This document shows, piece after piece, positions 50,823 to 60,203 of a DNA stretch of 64,000 bases. Location of the stretch: positions 17,644 through 81,643 of the forward strand of contig CACZEL010000007.1 of the NCBI GenBank assembly GCA_902780235.1. Direction: 5' to 3'. The notes beneath the pieces were generated by a model, which was not told the origin of the DNA, did not search any database, and saw nothing but the letters and a program-made list of their open reading frames with translations. Position 1 is the first letter of the stretch; each line of letters opens with the position of its first letter. The translations under genes were made by a program, and so were the position numbers. Origin of the DNA: an uncultured Bacteroidales bacterium (GTDB taxonomy: Bacteria > Bacteroidota > Bacteroidia > Bacteroidales > Paludibacteraceae).

Positions 50823-53075
50823 ATGTTACGCGAAGTCTGCACATATGGTTTCTTATTCGTTCTGATGCTGCTTTTGGCATCGTGTAACGCGACGAAGTTC
50901 GTGCCGGAAGGTCAGTACCTGTTGAACAAGGCACGGGTGAAATGCGTCGATGACAAATCCGTCTCGGCGAGCGACTTGAGCAGTTATCTGCGCCAGCATC
51001 AGAATACAGAGATCCTGGGCTTCTGGAAGTTGCAACTCCATGTCTATAACACGGCTCCGGCCGATACGACGACCAAGACGAAGAAGACCCTTGCGCGGAA
51101 TGCCCACAAGATGGGTGAGGCGCCGGTGATCTACGACGAAGACCTCACGCGCGTGAGCATGCAGCAGTTGGAGCAGCAGATGAATAACATGGGCTATTTC
51201 CAGGCCGAGGTCGATACGCATAAGGTGATCAAGAATCGAAAAGTGGACATTACGTACCTCGTCACCGCCCATCAGCCCTATTATATCCGTCATTACTCGG
51301 TTGATATCCCCGAAGAGGCGGTACGTGTGATCGCGGAAGATGAGCGTTGTAAGGTGCAGCCCGGTGCGCAGTTCTCTACGGAGGTCTTGGATGCCGAGCG
51401 CGAACGGATCGCCGCCGTTTTGCGGAACAGGGGTTATTTCTATTTCGAGAAATCGATGTTGGAGTTCACTGCTGACAGTGCGTTGAACTCGCACGAGGTG
51501 GATGTTAAGTTGCATTTCGCGCCCTATGTGATGCAGTTGGATGAGGAGTCTTTGACGCGTCTGCGTACCCGCTATACGATACGCGATGTACATTATCAGA
51601 TTGACTACGACCCGAATCGTCTGCCCGACTCGGTGACGCTCAAGCGCGAGACGGACCGTTTCGGCAATGAGTACAGTTGGAGCGGACGCCGTTTCCTGCG
51701 TAAGAACGCCTTGCGTACGGCGAGCCGTATCCGTCGGGGAGATCGCTATTCGCAGGCACGTGTGGAACGGACTTACGCGCGTATGAACGCCTTGGCGCCT
51801 GTCAAGTATGTCGATATCGCTTTTGTGCCGGCCGGCGACAGTCTCTTGGGTTGCTTCGTGACCATCTCCCGCGGACGAATGAACTCGTTTGCCGTCGAGG
51901 TCGAAGGAACGTACAGCGCCGGCGACTGGGGGGTGGCAGCAGGAGTCAACTATAGCAATAAGAACCTCTTCCACGGGGCGGAGGTATTCACAATAGGCGG
52001 TCGGGCATCGTACGAATGGCGTGCCAACGGCGGTAGGGCGATCGAAGCAAAAGCCGAGACAGGACTGCAGTTCGCGTCCAACGTCAAGATCAATATCGCC
52101 TTCAATTTCCAGCAACGACCGGAGGAATACACGCGTACGATCGCGAATGCCGGTTTGTCCTATCTGGTGCCACGTAAACCCGGTAGCCGCTGGATGCACT
52201 CGTTCAATCTCATCGACATCAATTATATCTATGTGCCGTGGATGTCGGATGCTTTCTATAAGAATTTCATCAAACGTTCCACCGTGCTGCGTGCCAGCTA
52301 CGAAGACCATTTCATCATGGATTGGAGTTATATGGGTACGTACTCCACGTATAACTCCCGCTTCCCTCATCGCCCGTATGTGCAGTTGGCGATGCGTGTA
52401 GAGACGGCGGGTAACGCGCTGTACGCCCTCTCCAAGGCGGCGAACCTGCAGCAGAACGAGAAAGGACAATACGCCTTGTGGCGGATCCCGTTTGCGCAGT
52501 ACGCCAAAGGGGATATCAACTTCACCTACCACGGCATCATCAACCCCAAGCATCAGTTAGTGACGCACCTCGGTATAGGTGTCGCCGTGCCGTACCTGAA
52601 TGCGACTGTTCTGCCGTTTGAGAAGCGCTATTTCGGTGGAGGCGCAAACGGCATCCGCGGATGGCAGGCACGTACCTTGGGTCCGGGTGCTTTTCATGGA
52701 GACGGATCGACCATGGTCTATGACCTGCAGGTGGGCGATATCAAACTGGATGCGAACCTGGAGTATCGCTTTAAGGTGCTGTCCTTCCTCGAGTTGGCAG
52801 CCTTCCTGGATGCGGGAAACATATGGACGATCAAAGACTATCCGGAACAGCCGGAAGGTGCGTTCGTTTGGGATAAGTTCTACAAGCAGATCGCATGGAG
52901 TTATGGTGTCGGCGTCCGTTTTGACCTGTCGATCTTCATCTTCCGTGTGGACTTCGGTGTCAAACTGCACGACCCGAGTCGTATTTGGGAAAATAAACAA
53001 TGGCGTACGGTTCAAAACGGTCTGAAATGGAAAGATGATATGACGTTCCACTTTGCAATCGGATATCCGTTCTAA
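50823..53075 (+). CDS. tamL: TamL-type BamA-family outer-membrane lipoprotein
   Basis: 750 residues. Lipobox LLASC with Cys21, followed by NATKFVPEGQYLLNKARVK, the signature opening of TamL, a lipidated TamA-like protein of Bacteroidetes. POTRA-type domains span about 40-360, then a barrel of the BamA superfamily (about 370-750) with GGANGIRGWQARTLGPGAF near 605, matching the conserved loop 6 RGF/Y motif (here RGW), and a C-terminal strand ending MTFHFAIGYPF. It probably works with TamB in moving proteins or lipids to the outer membrane. It starts the plus run and lies 11 bp downstream of its -7 box. Confidence 0.88.
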   Translation: MLREVCTYGFLFVLMLLLASCNATKFVPEGQYLLNKARVKCVDDKSVSASDLSSYLRQHQNTEILGFWKLQLHVYNTAPADTTTKTKKTLARNAHKMGEAPVIYDEDLTRVSMQQLEQQMNNMGYFQAEVDTHKVIKNRKVDITYLVTAHQPYYIRHYSVDIPEEAVRVIAEDERCKVQPGAQFSTEVLDAERERIAAVLRNRGYFYFEKSMLEFTADSALNSHEVDVKLHFAPYVMQLDEESLTRLRTRYTIRDVHYQIDYDPNRLPDSVTLKRETDRFGNEYSWSGRRFLRKNALRTASRIRRGDRYSQARVERTYARMNALAPVKYVDIAFVPAGDSLLGCFVTISRGRMNSFAVEVEGTYSAGDWGVAAGVNYSNKNLFHGAEVFTIGGRASYEWRANGGRAIEAKAETGLQFASNVKINIAFNFQQRPEEYTRTIANAGLSYLVPRKPGSRWMHSFNLIDINYIYVPWMSDAFYKNFIKRSTVLRASYEDHFIMDWSYMGTYSTYNSRFPHRPYVQLAMRVETAGNALYALSKAANLQQNEKGQYALWRIPFAQYAKGDINFTYHGIINPKHQLVTHLGIGVAVPYLNATVLPFEKRYFGGGANGIRGWQARTLGPGAFHGDGSTMVYDLQVGDIKLDANLEYRFKVLSFLELAAFLDAGNIWTIKDYPEQPEGAFVWDKFYKQIAWSYGVGVRFDLSIFIFRVDFGVKLHDPSRIWENKQWRTVQNGLKWKDDMTFHFAIGYPF

Positions 53076-53077
53076 CT

Positions 53078-53097
53078 GAATGCTGAAAACTCAGATG
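53078..53097. repeat. Repeat island at the rnhB start, ACTGAAT class
   Basis: ACTGAATGCTGAAAACT: two 7-8 bp units that include the putative rnhB start codon. Confidence 0.55.
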
Positions 53098-53691
53098 ATA
53101 TCAGGGCTGATAGAGGCCGGCTGCGATGAGGCGGGAAGAGGTCCGTTGGCAGGGAGTGTGTTCTGTGCGGCGGTGATCCTGGACCCGAAGCGAGTGGAGC
53201 AGGTACCGGAGTTCGCTTTGCTCAACGACTCGAAGCAGTTGACCGAGAAGCAGCGGGAGACCTTACGGCCTGTCATCGAGCGGGAAGCGGTCAGTTGGGC
53301 GGTGGTCGAAGTGACGGCCAAGGAGATCGATGAACGCAATATCCTCCAATGCTCCATTATCGGCATGCAGCGGGCATTGGATAAGTTAACCGTTCGGCCG
53401 CAACATATCCTGGTGGACGGCAATAAATGGAAACCCTACGTGCCGGAAGGCGAGTTGTTAGAGATCCCCGCGGACACGGTAGTGCATGGCGATGCGACCT
53501 ATATGAGTATTGCGGCGGCGAGTGTGCTGGCGAAGACCTACCGGGACGAATACATGTTGAGGCTGCACGAACAGTACCCGCAGTACGGTTGGGACAGTAA
53601 CAAAGGTTATCCGACAGCCGCGCACTATGCCGCGATCCAGAAATACGGCCCGACGCCGTACCATAGAATGAGCTTTAATTTGAAATTGTAA
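53080..53691 (+). CDS. rnhB: Ribonuclease HII
   Basis: 203 residues; nicks RNA in RNA-DNA hybrids. LIEAGCDEAGRGPLAGSV near residue 10 carries the first catalytic Asp and Glu, followed by LNDSKQLTEKQRE, VDGNKWKPY and GDATYMSIAAASVLAKTYRDEYM, which hold the remaining acidic residues. Start ATG at 53080 is in a repeat; a second ATG at 53095 would give five residues fewer. Four bp after the tamL stop. Confidence 0.95.
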   Translation: MLKTQMISGLIEAGCDEAGRGPLAGSVFCAAVILDPKRVEQVPEFALLNDSKQLTEKQRETLRPVIEREAVSWAVVEVTAKEIDERNILQCSIIGMQRALDKLTVRPQHILVDGNKWKPYVPEGELLEIPADTVVHGDATYMSIAAASVLAKTYRDEYMLRLHEQYPQYGWDSNKGYPTAAHYAAIQKYGPTPYHRMSFNLKL

Positions 53692-53718
53692 ATTTTACAT
53701 TGTAAATTGTTAATTGAT
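53686..53718. repeat. Repeat island between rnhB and sppA, ATTGTAAATT class
   Basis: AAATTGTAAATTTTAC and ATTGTAAATTGTTAATTG units overlap the rnhB stop and end at the sppA start. Confidence 0.8.
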
Positions 53719-55488
53719 ATGATTTTCTTTTCTCGTCAAACAGCGCAGGGCGAACAGCGTCCTCGCCGCAAAGTAGGCTGCCTCGGTGGCTGCCTCATCT
53801 TCTTCGCAGTGTATTTCATCTGCAGTGCTATCCTTGGATGGATCATGGGAGACGCGTTCTCTTCTTCAAGCGTGGAGCTCAAGGACCAGACGGTCTATCA
53901 TCTGCAACTCAAAGGAACCTTGGTAGAGCAGGCGCAGGAGGATTTACCATGGGCTTCGATGTTAAGCTCCATGCCGTACAGCAGTTATGCAAACCAAGAC
54001 AATGTCGGTCTTGACCAGATCTTGAGTAACATCCGCTTGGCAAAGAACAACGACAAGATCCTCGGTATCTGGCTGGACGGCGGTCAACTGAGTATGGCGC
54101 CGGCGAGTGCCAAAGCGATCCGGGATGCCTTGCTCGACTTCAAGAGCAGCGGTAAATGGGTCATCGCATCGGCGAAGAACTACGGTCAGACCAATTACTA
54201 CCTCGCTTCTGTGGCCGACTGTATCTGCCTCGATCCGACCGGTGAGGTGAGTTGGAACGGACTCTCGGCGCAGAAGATGTACTTCACCCGTCTGATGGAG
54301 AAGATCGGCGTGCAGATGCAGATCGTGAAGGTCGGTACGTTCAAGTCGGCGGTAGAACCCTTCTTCCGCACCTCGATGTCCGAAGCGGACAAACAGCAGA
54401 CGATGCAGTATGTGGATGGTATATGGAGCGAATACAAGCAGGCTGTGGGTGCTTCGCGTCATATGACGGAGGCGCAGTTGGACGGTCTGGCTGATCGTTT
54501 CATGGGTCTGCAGAGTGCGCAAGCCCAACTGGAAGCCGGTTTGGTGGACACGATCGTCTATGGTCAGGACATGGACTCGCTGCTGCGCGTCTATACCGGC
54601 ACGAAAGACTATCATCTGCTCACGACAGCGAAGCTGATCAACGTGAAGCGTCCGGACTCGAAAGCGAAAGATAAAGTGGCAGTGCTCTACCTCGCGGGTG
54701 AGATCTCCGATGAGGACGGCGACGGCATCGTAGGCAAAGAGGTCATCAAGACCTTCAAGAAAATTGCGAAGGACGACGATGTCAAAGCCTTGGTACTGCG
54801 TGTCAATAGTCCCGGCGGTTCGGCTGACGCCAGCGAACAGATCTGGCGGGCGATCCAGAAGATCAAGGCCGACAGTATCCCGGTGGTGGTCTCGATGGGT
54901 GACTATGCCGCTTCGGGTGGTTATTACATCTCCTGCGGCGCCGATTATATCTACGCTGAGCCGACCACGCTGACCGGTTCGATCGGTATCTTCGGTACGC
55001 TTCCCAACGCATCTAAGTTACGCGATAAGATCGGTTTGGATATTGACGGCGTCAAGACCAATAAGTATTCGGACCTGGAGGGCAATATCCTCTTTAACGG
55101 GCTGAATGCCGAAGAGTTGGCGATGATGCAGACGATGGTGGAGCGCGGATATGACCTGTTCACCAGCCGTTGCGCCGAAGGGCGACATGTCAGTCAGGAC
55201 TATATCAAATCGATCGGCGAAGGTCGTGTTTGGTTGGGTAACAAAGGTAAAGAGATCGGTATCGTCGATGAGATAGGTAATATCGATGACGCGATCGCCA
55301 AGGCGGTTGAACTGGCGGGATTGGAGTGCTATAAGTTGGCGTACTATCCGGAGGTGAAAGACCCCTATGATGAGTTGCTCAAACTGTTCGACGATACGAC
55401 GGAGGAAGAGAAACTGATGTTAAAGATCAAGGATTTCTGCTCTCAACCGCGTATCATGGCAAGAATGGATGACATTATCATCCGTTAA
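53719..55488 (+). CDS. sppA: Signal peptide peptidase SppA (67K type)
   Basis: 589 residues from the ATG at 53719; in-frame codons before it lie in a repeat. One N-terminal membrane segment (about 22-45), then two tandem SppA/ClpP-fold domains. The catalytic Lys is in VKVGTFKSAVEPFFR near residue 200 and the Ser in DYAASGGYYIS near 400. It degrades cleaved signal peptides in the membrane. It belongs to the tamL-mnmA run. Confidence 0.93.
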   Translation: MIFFSRQTAQGEQRPRRKVGCLGGCLIFFAVYFICSAILGWIMGDAFSSSSVELKDQTVYHLQLKGTLVEQAQEDLPWASMLSSMPYSSYANQDNVGLDQILSNIRLAKNNDKILGIWLDGGQLSMAPASAKAIRDALLDFKSSGKWVIASAKNYGQTNYYLASVADCICLDPTGEVSWNGLSAQKMYFTRLMEKIGVQMQIVKVGTFKSAVEPFFRTSMSEADKQQTMQYVDGIWSEYKQAVGASRHMTEAQLDGLADRFMGLQSAQAQLEAGLVDTIVYGQDMDSLLRVYTGTKDYHLLTTAKLINVKRPDSKAKDKVAVLYLAGEISDEDGDGIVGKEVIKTFKKIAKDDDVKALVLRVNSPGGSADASEQIWRAIQKIKADSIPVVVSMGDYAASGGYYISCGADYIYAEPTTLTGSIGIFGTLPNASKLRDKIGLDIDGVKTNKYSDLEGNILFNGLNAEELAMMQTMVERGYDLFTSRCAEGRHVSQDYIKSIGEGRVWLGNKGKEIGIVDEIGNIDDAIAKAVELAGLECYKLAYYPEVKDPYDELLKLFDDTTEEEKLMLKIKDFCSQPRIMARMDDIIIR

Positions 55489-55522
55489 AACGTTAAATGG
55501 TTAAAACGTTAAACTGTTAAGA
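55487..55522. repeat. Repeat island between sppA and lpxK, GTTAAAAC class
   Basis: Four units of GTTAAAAC/GTTAAATG/GTTAAACT fill the 36 bp spacer. A related GTTAAAGA series follows mnmA at 59519-59600. Confidence 0.9.
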
Positions 55523-55524
55523 TT

Positions 55525-56541
55525 GTGCTTCGCACGTTATTTTATCCTTTCATAAGCAGGCTGTTTCAGTTCGGGGTCTGGTTCAGGCACCAACTGTTCG
55601 ACCATCATCTGCTGCGTTCGCACGCGGTAGATATACCGACGATATGCGTGGGAAACCTCGCGGTGGGCGGAACGGGTAAGACGCCGATGACGGCGTACCT
55701 CGTGCGTCTGCTGATCGCCAACGGCTATCATCCGGCGATTCTCTCGCGCGGGTACAAACGCAAGACGAAAGGCTTCGTCATGGCGGATGCCACCTCGACG
55801 GTGGACACCATCGGCGATGAGGCGATGCAGATGCATGCTACCTTCCCCGACCTGCCGATAGCCGTTTGTGAGAACCGTGTCAAAGGAGTCAAGCAGCTGA
55901 TGCGACAAGTCGAACAACTGGATGTCATCGTCTTGGACGATGCGATGCAGCATCGTGCGATCCGCTGCGGTTTTACGGTGCTACTTACGGCGTATGACAA
56001 TATTTACATCAGCGACCACATGCTGCCGTGGGGCAGGCTGCGCGATATCCCTTCGCGTGCCCTCAAAGCCGACACGATCGTCGTCACCAAATGTCCGGAT
56101 ACCATTCGGCCGATCGACATGCGCGTCATTGATAACCGACTCCATCTGCCTACTTTCCAATCGCTCCATTTCACGGGTATCGAGTATGCGCCGGTGACGC
56201 AAGCCGGTGTGCCCTTGGTGCTCTGCGGCATCGCCCACCCGGAGTATATGTTGGCGCATGTGCAACAGCAGTATCCCCAGGCGGAGTTGATCGCTTTCCC
56301 CGATCATCATCCTTTCGCGCCCAAGGATATAGACGCCATCATGGACAAAGCGCGTCATTTCGATTTTGTGCTTACTACCGAGAAGGATTTGCAGCGTTTG
56401 CGCGAAACCGATCTGGAGGCGCGTCTGCAGGCGGAGAACAAACCGCTGCTGACCCTGCCTATCCGCGTACGGTTCTGTTCGCCGAAAGAGAACTTCGATC
56501 GGATCGTACTGCAATATGTTCGTGAAAACCAAAAGAAATAA
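55525..56541 (+). CDS. lpxK: Tetraacyldisaccharide 4'-kinase
   Basis: 338 residues, GTG start. Sixth step of lipid A synthesis. One N-terminal membrane helix, Walker A NLAVGGTGKTPM near residue 45, followed by SRGYKRKTKGF, GDEAMQM, VIVLDDAMQHR (Walker B-type), and LTTEKDLQR. The start falls right after a repeat island, which explains why it is not an ATG. Confidence 0.93.
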   Translation: MLRTLFYPFISRLFQFGVWFRHQLFDHHLLRSHAVDIPTICVGNLAVGGTGKTPMTAYLVRLLIANGYHPAILSRGYKRKTKGFVMADATSTVDTIGDEAMQMHATFPDLPIAVCENRVKGVKQLMRQVEQLDVIVLDDAMQHRAIRCGFTVLLTAYDNIYISDHMLPWGRLRDIPSRALKADTIVVTKCPDTIRPIDMRVIDNRLHLPTFQSLHFTGIEYAPVTQAGVPLVLCGIAHPEYMLAHVQQQYPQAELIAFPDHHPFAPKDIDAIMDKARHFDFVLTTEKDLQRLRETDLEARLQAENKPLLTLPIRVRFCSPKENFDRIVLQYVRENQKK

Positions 56542-56570
56542 ATACTAAATGGTACATGGTACATAGTAAA
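56542..56570. repeat. Repeat island at the start of the MsbA-like gene, ATGGTACAT class
   Basis: AATGGTACATGGTACATAGT: the start codon of the ABC protein lies in the second unit, and the ATG of the first unit runs into a stop after five codons. Confidence 0.8.
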
Positions 56571-58430
56571 ATTGTAAATACGTTGCGTCGTTTCATCCCT
56601 CCTTACAAGGGGCTGATGGTGCTGAATATCCTGTTCAACCTCTTCTCCACGGTGCTGTCTCTTTTCTCGTTCGCGGCCATCATCCCGGTGCTGCGGATCC
56701 TGTTCGGCTTGACGGCGGTGGATGTACAATGGACGGATATCCATACGGTCAGCGGACTGCAAGAGATCTTGGCGGCCTTGCGGTCGAACCTCTATTACCT
56801 GCTCAACGACCAGATCGCCTTGCATGGCTCGAGTTATGTGCTGCTGATGTTAGGCCTCTTCCTCGTAGTGATGACCGGACTCAAGTGCGGTGCGGCATGG
56901 TTGGCAAACTACTACATGGTGCCGATTCGTACGGGTGTCTTACGGGACCTTAGACAGCAGCTGTACGATAAGATCCTCTCCCTGCCGATGGGTTATTTCA
57001 CTGAGGCGCGTCGAGGCGATGTCATCTCGCGTATGACGAACGATGTGAACGAAGTGGAAGCATCTATCATGTCGGCGCTGGATATCCTGTTCAAAGACCC
57101 GGTGATGATCCTTGTCTATCTCGTCACGCTATTCGTCATCTCGTGGCAGCTGACCCTCTTCGTGCTCATCCTCATGCCGATAGCGATCTTCTTCATCGGC
57201 CGTATCGGACGGAGTCTGAAGAAAGCGTCCACGCGCGGACAGGAGCAGAACGCGGAGATCCTCTCCTCGGTCGATGAGACGCTCCTGGGTCTGCGGGTCG
57301 TGAAAGGATTCAATGCGCAGGATAAGTTACGCAGCCGTTTTGACACGCTCATTAATGCGACACGTGCGACCTTCAACCGTATCAATCGCCGATATTATCT
57401 CGCGCATCCGCTCTCGGAGTTCCTCGGCACCGCCCTCATCGCCATCATCCTGTGGTTCGGCGGTCTGCTGATCCTCTCCGATCATGCAACGATCGATGCA
57501 TCGACCTTTATCTATTATCTCGTCATCTTCTACTCCATCATCAACCCCTCCAAGGATCTCAGCAAAGCCGCTTACGGCATTCGCCGAGGCATGGCGTCGC
57601 TGGAGCGTATCGATGCGGTATTGAACACGGAGTCGAATATCATCGAACCCGCCAACCCTCAAACCCTCCAACCTTCAAACTTCCAAACCGGTCTTGCCTT
57701 CGAGCATGTCTCTTTCCGGTACCAACCGGAACGGGAGGTGCTGTCCGACATCAATCTGACGATCCCCAAAGGGAAGACGATCGCTTTGGTCGGGCAGTCG
57801 GGTAGCGGTAAGACCACGATGACCGATCTTGTGCCGCGGTTCTATGACCCGACATCAGGCCTCATCACGCTGGATGGCATCGATATCCGTCGTTTCACGA
57901 CCCACGACCTGCGCGCCCTCATGGGTATCGTCTGCCAAGAACCCGTGCTCTTCAATGATACGGTCTATAACAACATCACTTTTGGCGTCGATACCACCCA
58001 ACCTGCGCCGAACGGTATGACCTGGCAGCAGGCTGTCGAGCAGGCCGCGCGTATCGCCAATGCCCATCAGTTCATCATCGACATGCCCGAAGGGTATCAA
58101 ACGGTTATCGGTGACCGAGGAAGCCGTCTCTCCGGTGGTCAACGTCAACGGCTCTCTATCGCGCGAGCTATCCTCAAGAACCCGCCGATCCTCATCCTCG
58201 ATGAAGCGACCTCGGCTCTCGATACCGAGTCCGAGAAACTCGTGCAGGAAGCGCTTGAGCACTTGATGGCAGAACGTACGACCCTCGTCGTCGCCCACCG
58301 TCTCTCCACCATCAAGCATGCCGACCTCATCTGCGTGCTCCACGAAGGCCGGATTGTTGAACGCGGTACCCACGATGACCTCTACGCCCTCGGCGGCTAT
58401 TATACCAAACTAGTCGATATGCAACAATAA
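56556..58430 (+). CDS. ABC transporter, MsbA-like lipid flippase (fused permease and ATPase)
   Basis: 624 residues. Six membrane segments (about 15-325), then an ATPase domain with GQSGSGKTTMTDLVPRFYDP (Walker A, near 410), LSGGQRQRLSIARA (signature), ILILDEATSALD (Walker B) and VAHRLSTI (H loop). In Bacteroidales this gene near lpxK is taken to flip lipid A core. Residues about 365-379 (EPANPQTLQPSNFQT) are a repeat-encoded insertion in the linker between membrane and ATPase domains. Located 15 bp after lpxK. Confidence 0.9.
   Translation: MVHSKIVNTLRRFIPPYKGLMVLNILFNLFSTVLSLFSFAAIIPVLRILFGLTAVDVQWTDIHTVSGLQEILAALRSNLYYLLNDQIALHGSSYVLLMLGLFLVVMTGLKCGAAWLANYYMVPIRTGVLRDLRQQLYDKILSLPMGYFTEARRGDVISRMTNDVNEVEASIMSALDILFKDPVMILVYLVTLFVISWQLTLFVLILMPIAIFFIGRIGRSLKKASTRGQEQNAEILSSVDETLLGLRVVKGFNAQDKLRSRFDTLINATRATFNRINRRYYLAHPLSEFLGTALIAIILWFGGLLILSDHATIDASTFIYYLVIFYSIINPSKDLSKAAYGIRRGMASLERIDAVLNTESNIIEPANPQTLQPSNFQTGLAFEHVSFRYQPEREVLSDINLTIPKGKTIALVGQSGSGKTTMTDLVPRFYDPTSGLITLDGIDIRRFTTHDLRALMGIVCQEPVLFNDTVYNNITFGVDTTQPAPNGMTWQQAVEQAARIANAHQFIIDMPEGYQTVIGDRGSRLSGGQRQRLSIARAILKNPPILILDEATSALDTESEKLVQEALEHLMAERTTLVVAHRLSTIKHADLICVLHEGRIVERGTHDDLYALGGYYTKLVDMQQ
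57650..57692. repeat. Repeat island inside the MsbA-like gene, CTTCAAAC class
   Basis: Units CCCTCAAAC, CCTCCAACC, TTCAAACTT and CCAAACC, in frame, encode ANPQTLQPSNFQT. Confidence 0.88.
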
Positions 58431-58454
58431 AGTTGAAAGTTGAAAGGTGAAAGG
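58431..58454. repeat. Repeat island before mnmA, GTTGAAA class
   Basis: Three units GTTGAAA, GTTGAAA, GGTGAAA fill the 24 bp between the MsbA-like stop and the mnmA ATG. Confidence 0.88.
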
Positions 58455-59519
58455 ATGAAGGGAAAAGTGTTATTAGGAATGTCCGGTGGCATTGACTCTA
58501 CGGTGAGTGCGATGTTGCTTTTGGAGCAAGGCTACGAAGTAGTCGGCGTCACCTTTCGTACCTACGACTCGATGAAAGAGTCGTGTATCGCCAAAGAGAA
58601 AGGCTGCTGCACGATTGACTCGATCATGGAAGCCAAGCATAACGCCGAACGCATGGGTTTTGAGCATCATATCGTGGACTTCCGCGATACCTTCCGGCGT
58701 TGTGTCATTCAGAACTTCATCGACGAGTACATGGCGGGTCGAACGCCGAACCCCTGCGTGATCTGCAACAGCACCATCAAATGGGGCGAGATGCTGCACC
58801 TCGCCGATGAGATGGGCTGCGACTATATCGCAACAGGTCATTATGCCCGCATCGCCGAGCGCGACGGACATGTCTATCTGCGGATGGGTGCGGATACGAA
58901 GAAAGACCAGACCTATTTTCTTTGGATGCTCACCGAAGAGCAACTCAAACGCACCATCTTTCCGCTCGGCGACTATACCAAAGAGCAGGTACGCGAGATA
59001 GCGCGTCAGCATGGGTATGAGAAACTGGCGGTCAAACGCGAGAGTCAGGAGATATGCTTCATCCCGGACGATGACTACCGTGCTTTCCTGCGCGCGAACG
59101 TACCCGATTATAATGAGCGCGTACGCGCAGGCGAGTATATAGACGCAAACGGCAAGGTGCTCGGTCATCACGAAGGCTATGTCAATTACACCATCGGTCA
59201 ACGCAAAGGCCTCGGTATCGCCCTCGGTCATCCCGCATATATCACCCATATCGATGCCGCCACCAACCGCATTACCCTCGGCACCAACGATGACATGTAT
59301 GCCACGGAGCTAAAGTTCCGACCAATGAACAATGTACAATATACAATGTACAATTCGCCGTTAACGGCGAAGGTCCGCTATCGCTCTCAAGCCGTTCCCA
59401 TCAAAAAGATAGACGGGAATTGCATTGAATTTGCAACTCCCGTCTGGGGTATCACGCCCGGTCAATCGGTCGTGCTCTATTCCGACGATTTAGTCGTCGG
59501 AGGTGGAATCATTCTGTAA
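58455..59519 (+). CDS. mnmA: tRNA-specific 2-thiouridylase MnmA
   Basis: 354 residues from the ATG at 58455; the repeat upstream gives only alternative non-ATG codons. VLLGMSGGIDSTVSAML holds the PP-loop. Cys near 100 (PNPCVICNSTIKW) and the second active Cys near 195 (ESQEICFIPDDD) make the thiolation pair. GHYARI and FRYRSQAVP-type KVRYRSQAVPI are in the tRNA-binding domains. It forms s2U34 in tRNA Lys, Glu and Gln. Residues about 291-303 (NNVQYTMYNSPLT) are a repeat-encoded insertion. Confidence 0.96.
   Translation: MKGKVLLGMSGGIDSTVSAMLLLEQGYEVVGVTFRTYDSMKESCIAKEKGCCTIDSIMEAKHNAERMGFEHHIVDFRDTFRRCVIQNFIDEYMAGRTPNPCVICNSTIKWGEMLHLADEMGCDYIATGHYARIAERDGHVYLRMGADTKKDQTYFLWMLTEEQLKRTIFPLGDYTKEQVREIARQHGYEKLAVKRESQEICFIPDDDYRAFLRANVPDYNERVRAGEYIDANGKVLGHHEGYVNYTIGQRKGLGIALGHPAYITHIDAATNRITLGTNDDMYATELKFRPMNNVQYTMYNSPLTAKVRYRSQAVPIKKIDGNCIEFATPVWGITPGQSVVLYSDDLVVGGGIIL
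59325..59361. repeat. Repeat island inside mnmA, ACAATGT class
   Basis: AACAATGTACAATATACAATG: four 7 bp ACAATGT/ACAATAT units, in frame. Confidence 0.9.
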
Positions 59520-59600
59520 ACGTTAGAATGGTCGCTATGCGACGTTAAAGAGTTAAAATGGTCTGCATCGTTAAATGAAACCATATTAACTGTTTAACGC
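59520..59600. repeat. Repeat-rich spacer between mnmA and the rubrerythrin gene
   Basis: GTTAAA/GTTAGAATGG units and a short hairpin, GTCGC TAT GCGAC. It has no T run, so termination between these convergent genes is not visible. Confidence 0.6.
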
Positions 59601-59601
59601 G

Positions 59602-60150
59602 TTACTTCCCAAAGTAACGCTTGTAAAGTCCTTCGAATCCTTTGCCGTGACGAGCTTCGTCGCGAGCCATCTCGTGAACGGAGTCATGGATCGGATCGAG
59701 ATCCAACTCTTTCGCGCGTTTAGCGATCTTGAACTTATCTTCGCAAGCGCCGGCCTCTGCCATCATACGTTTCTCCAGGTTCGTCTTGGTGTCCCATACG
59801 ATCTCACCGAGCAACTCAGCAAAACGCGAAGCGTGGTCTGCCTCTTCGTATGCATACTGACGGAAAGCAGCTGCAATCTCCGGATAGCCCTCACGGTCTG
59901 CTTGACGAGCCATAGCCAGGTACTGGCCTACTTCCGAGCACTCACCCATGAAGTGTGCACGAAGACCCTCTGCGATGATCGGATCCTTCACGTCTTTTGC
60001 TACGCCTAAAACATGCTCGCATACGAAATTGAGCTTGTCGTCCTCTGCGACCTTCCACTCTACGATTTGTTTGCATTGCGGGCAACGCTCAGGAGCCTCT
60101 GCGCCCTCGTGTACATAACCACAGATCGGGCAAATAAATTTCTTTGTCAT
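59602..60150 (-). CDS. Reverse rubrerythrin (rubredoxin + ferritin-like diiron)
   Basis: 182 residues. N-terminal rubredoxin knuckles [10 protein letters not shown] and CPQC (residues about 8-25), then a four-helix diiron domain (about 45-182) with the Glu/His metal ligands in [25 protein letters not shown] and DEARHG. In ordinary rubrerythrin the order is reversed; this reverse form is known from anaerobes, is often labelled NADH peroxidase, and reduces H2O2. It protects a strict anaerobe in air. Upstream in the same orientation is the SulP gene, 46 bp away. Confidence 0.9.
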   Translation of the reverse strand: MTKKFICPICGYVHEGAEAPERCPQCKQIVEWKVAEDDKLNFVCEHVLGVAKDVKDPIIAEGLRAHFMGECSEVGQYLAMARQADREGYPEIAAAFRQYAYEEADHASRFAELLGEIVWDTKTNLEKRMMAEAGACEDKFKIAKRAKELDLDPIHDSVHEMARDEARHGKGFEGLYKRYFGK

Positions 60151-60157
60151 ACTAATA

Positions 60158-60203
60158 AAAATTTAAGGGTTAGTAAAAAATATTAATTATTAATTATTAA
60201 TTA
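60158..60203. repeat. Repeat island between SulP and rubrerythrin, TTAATTA class
   Basis: Four units TTAATTA. They cover the SulP stop; its C-terminal residues MNN are repeat-encoded. Confidence 0.92.

Noticed and set aside
50853-52553. 566-codon open frame antisense to tamL
   Set aside because: Shadow frame; Arg/His-rich composition typical of reverse-strand reading.
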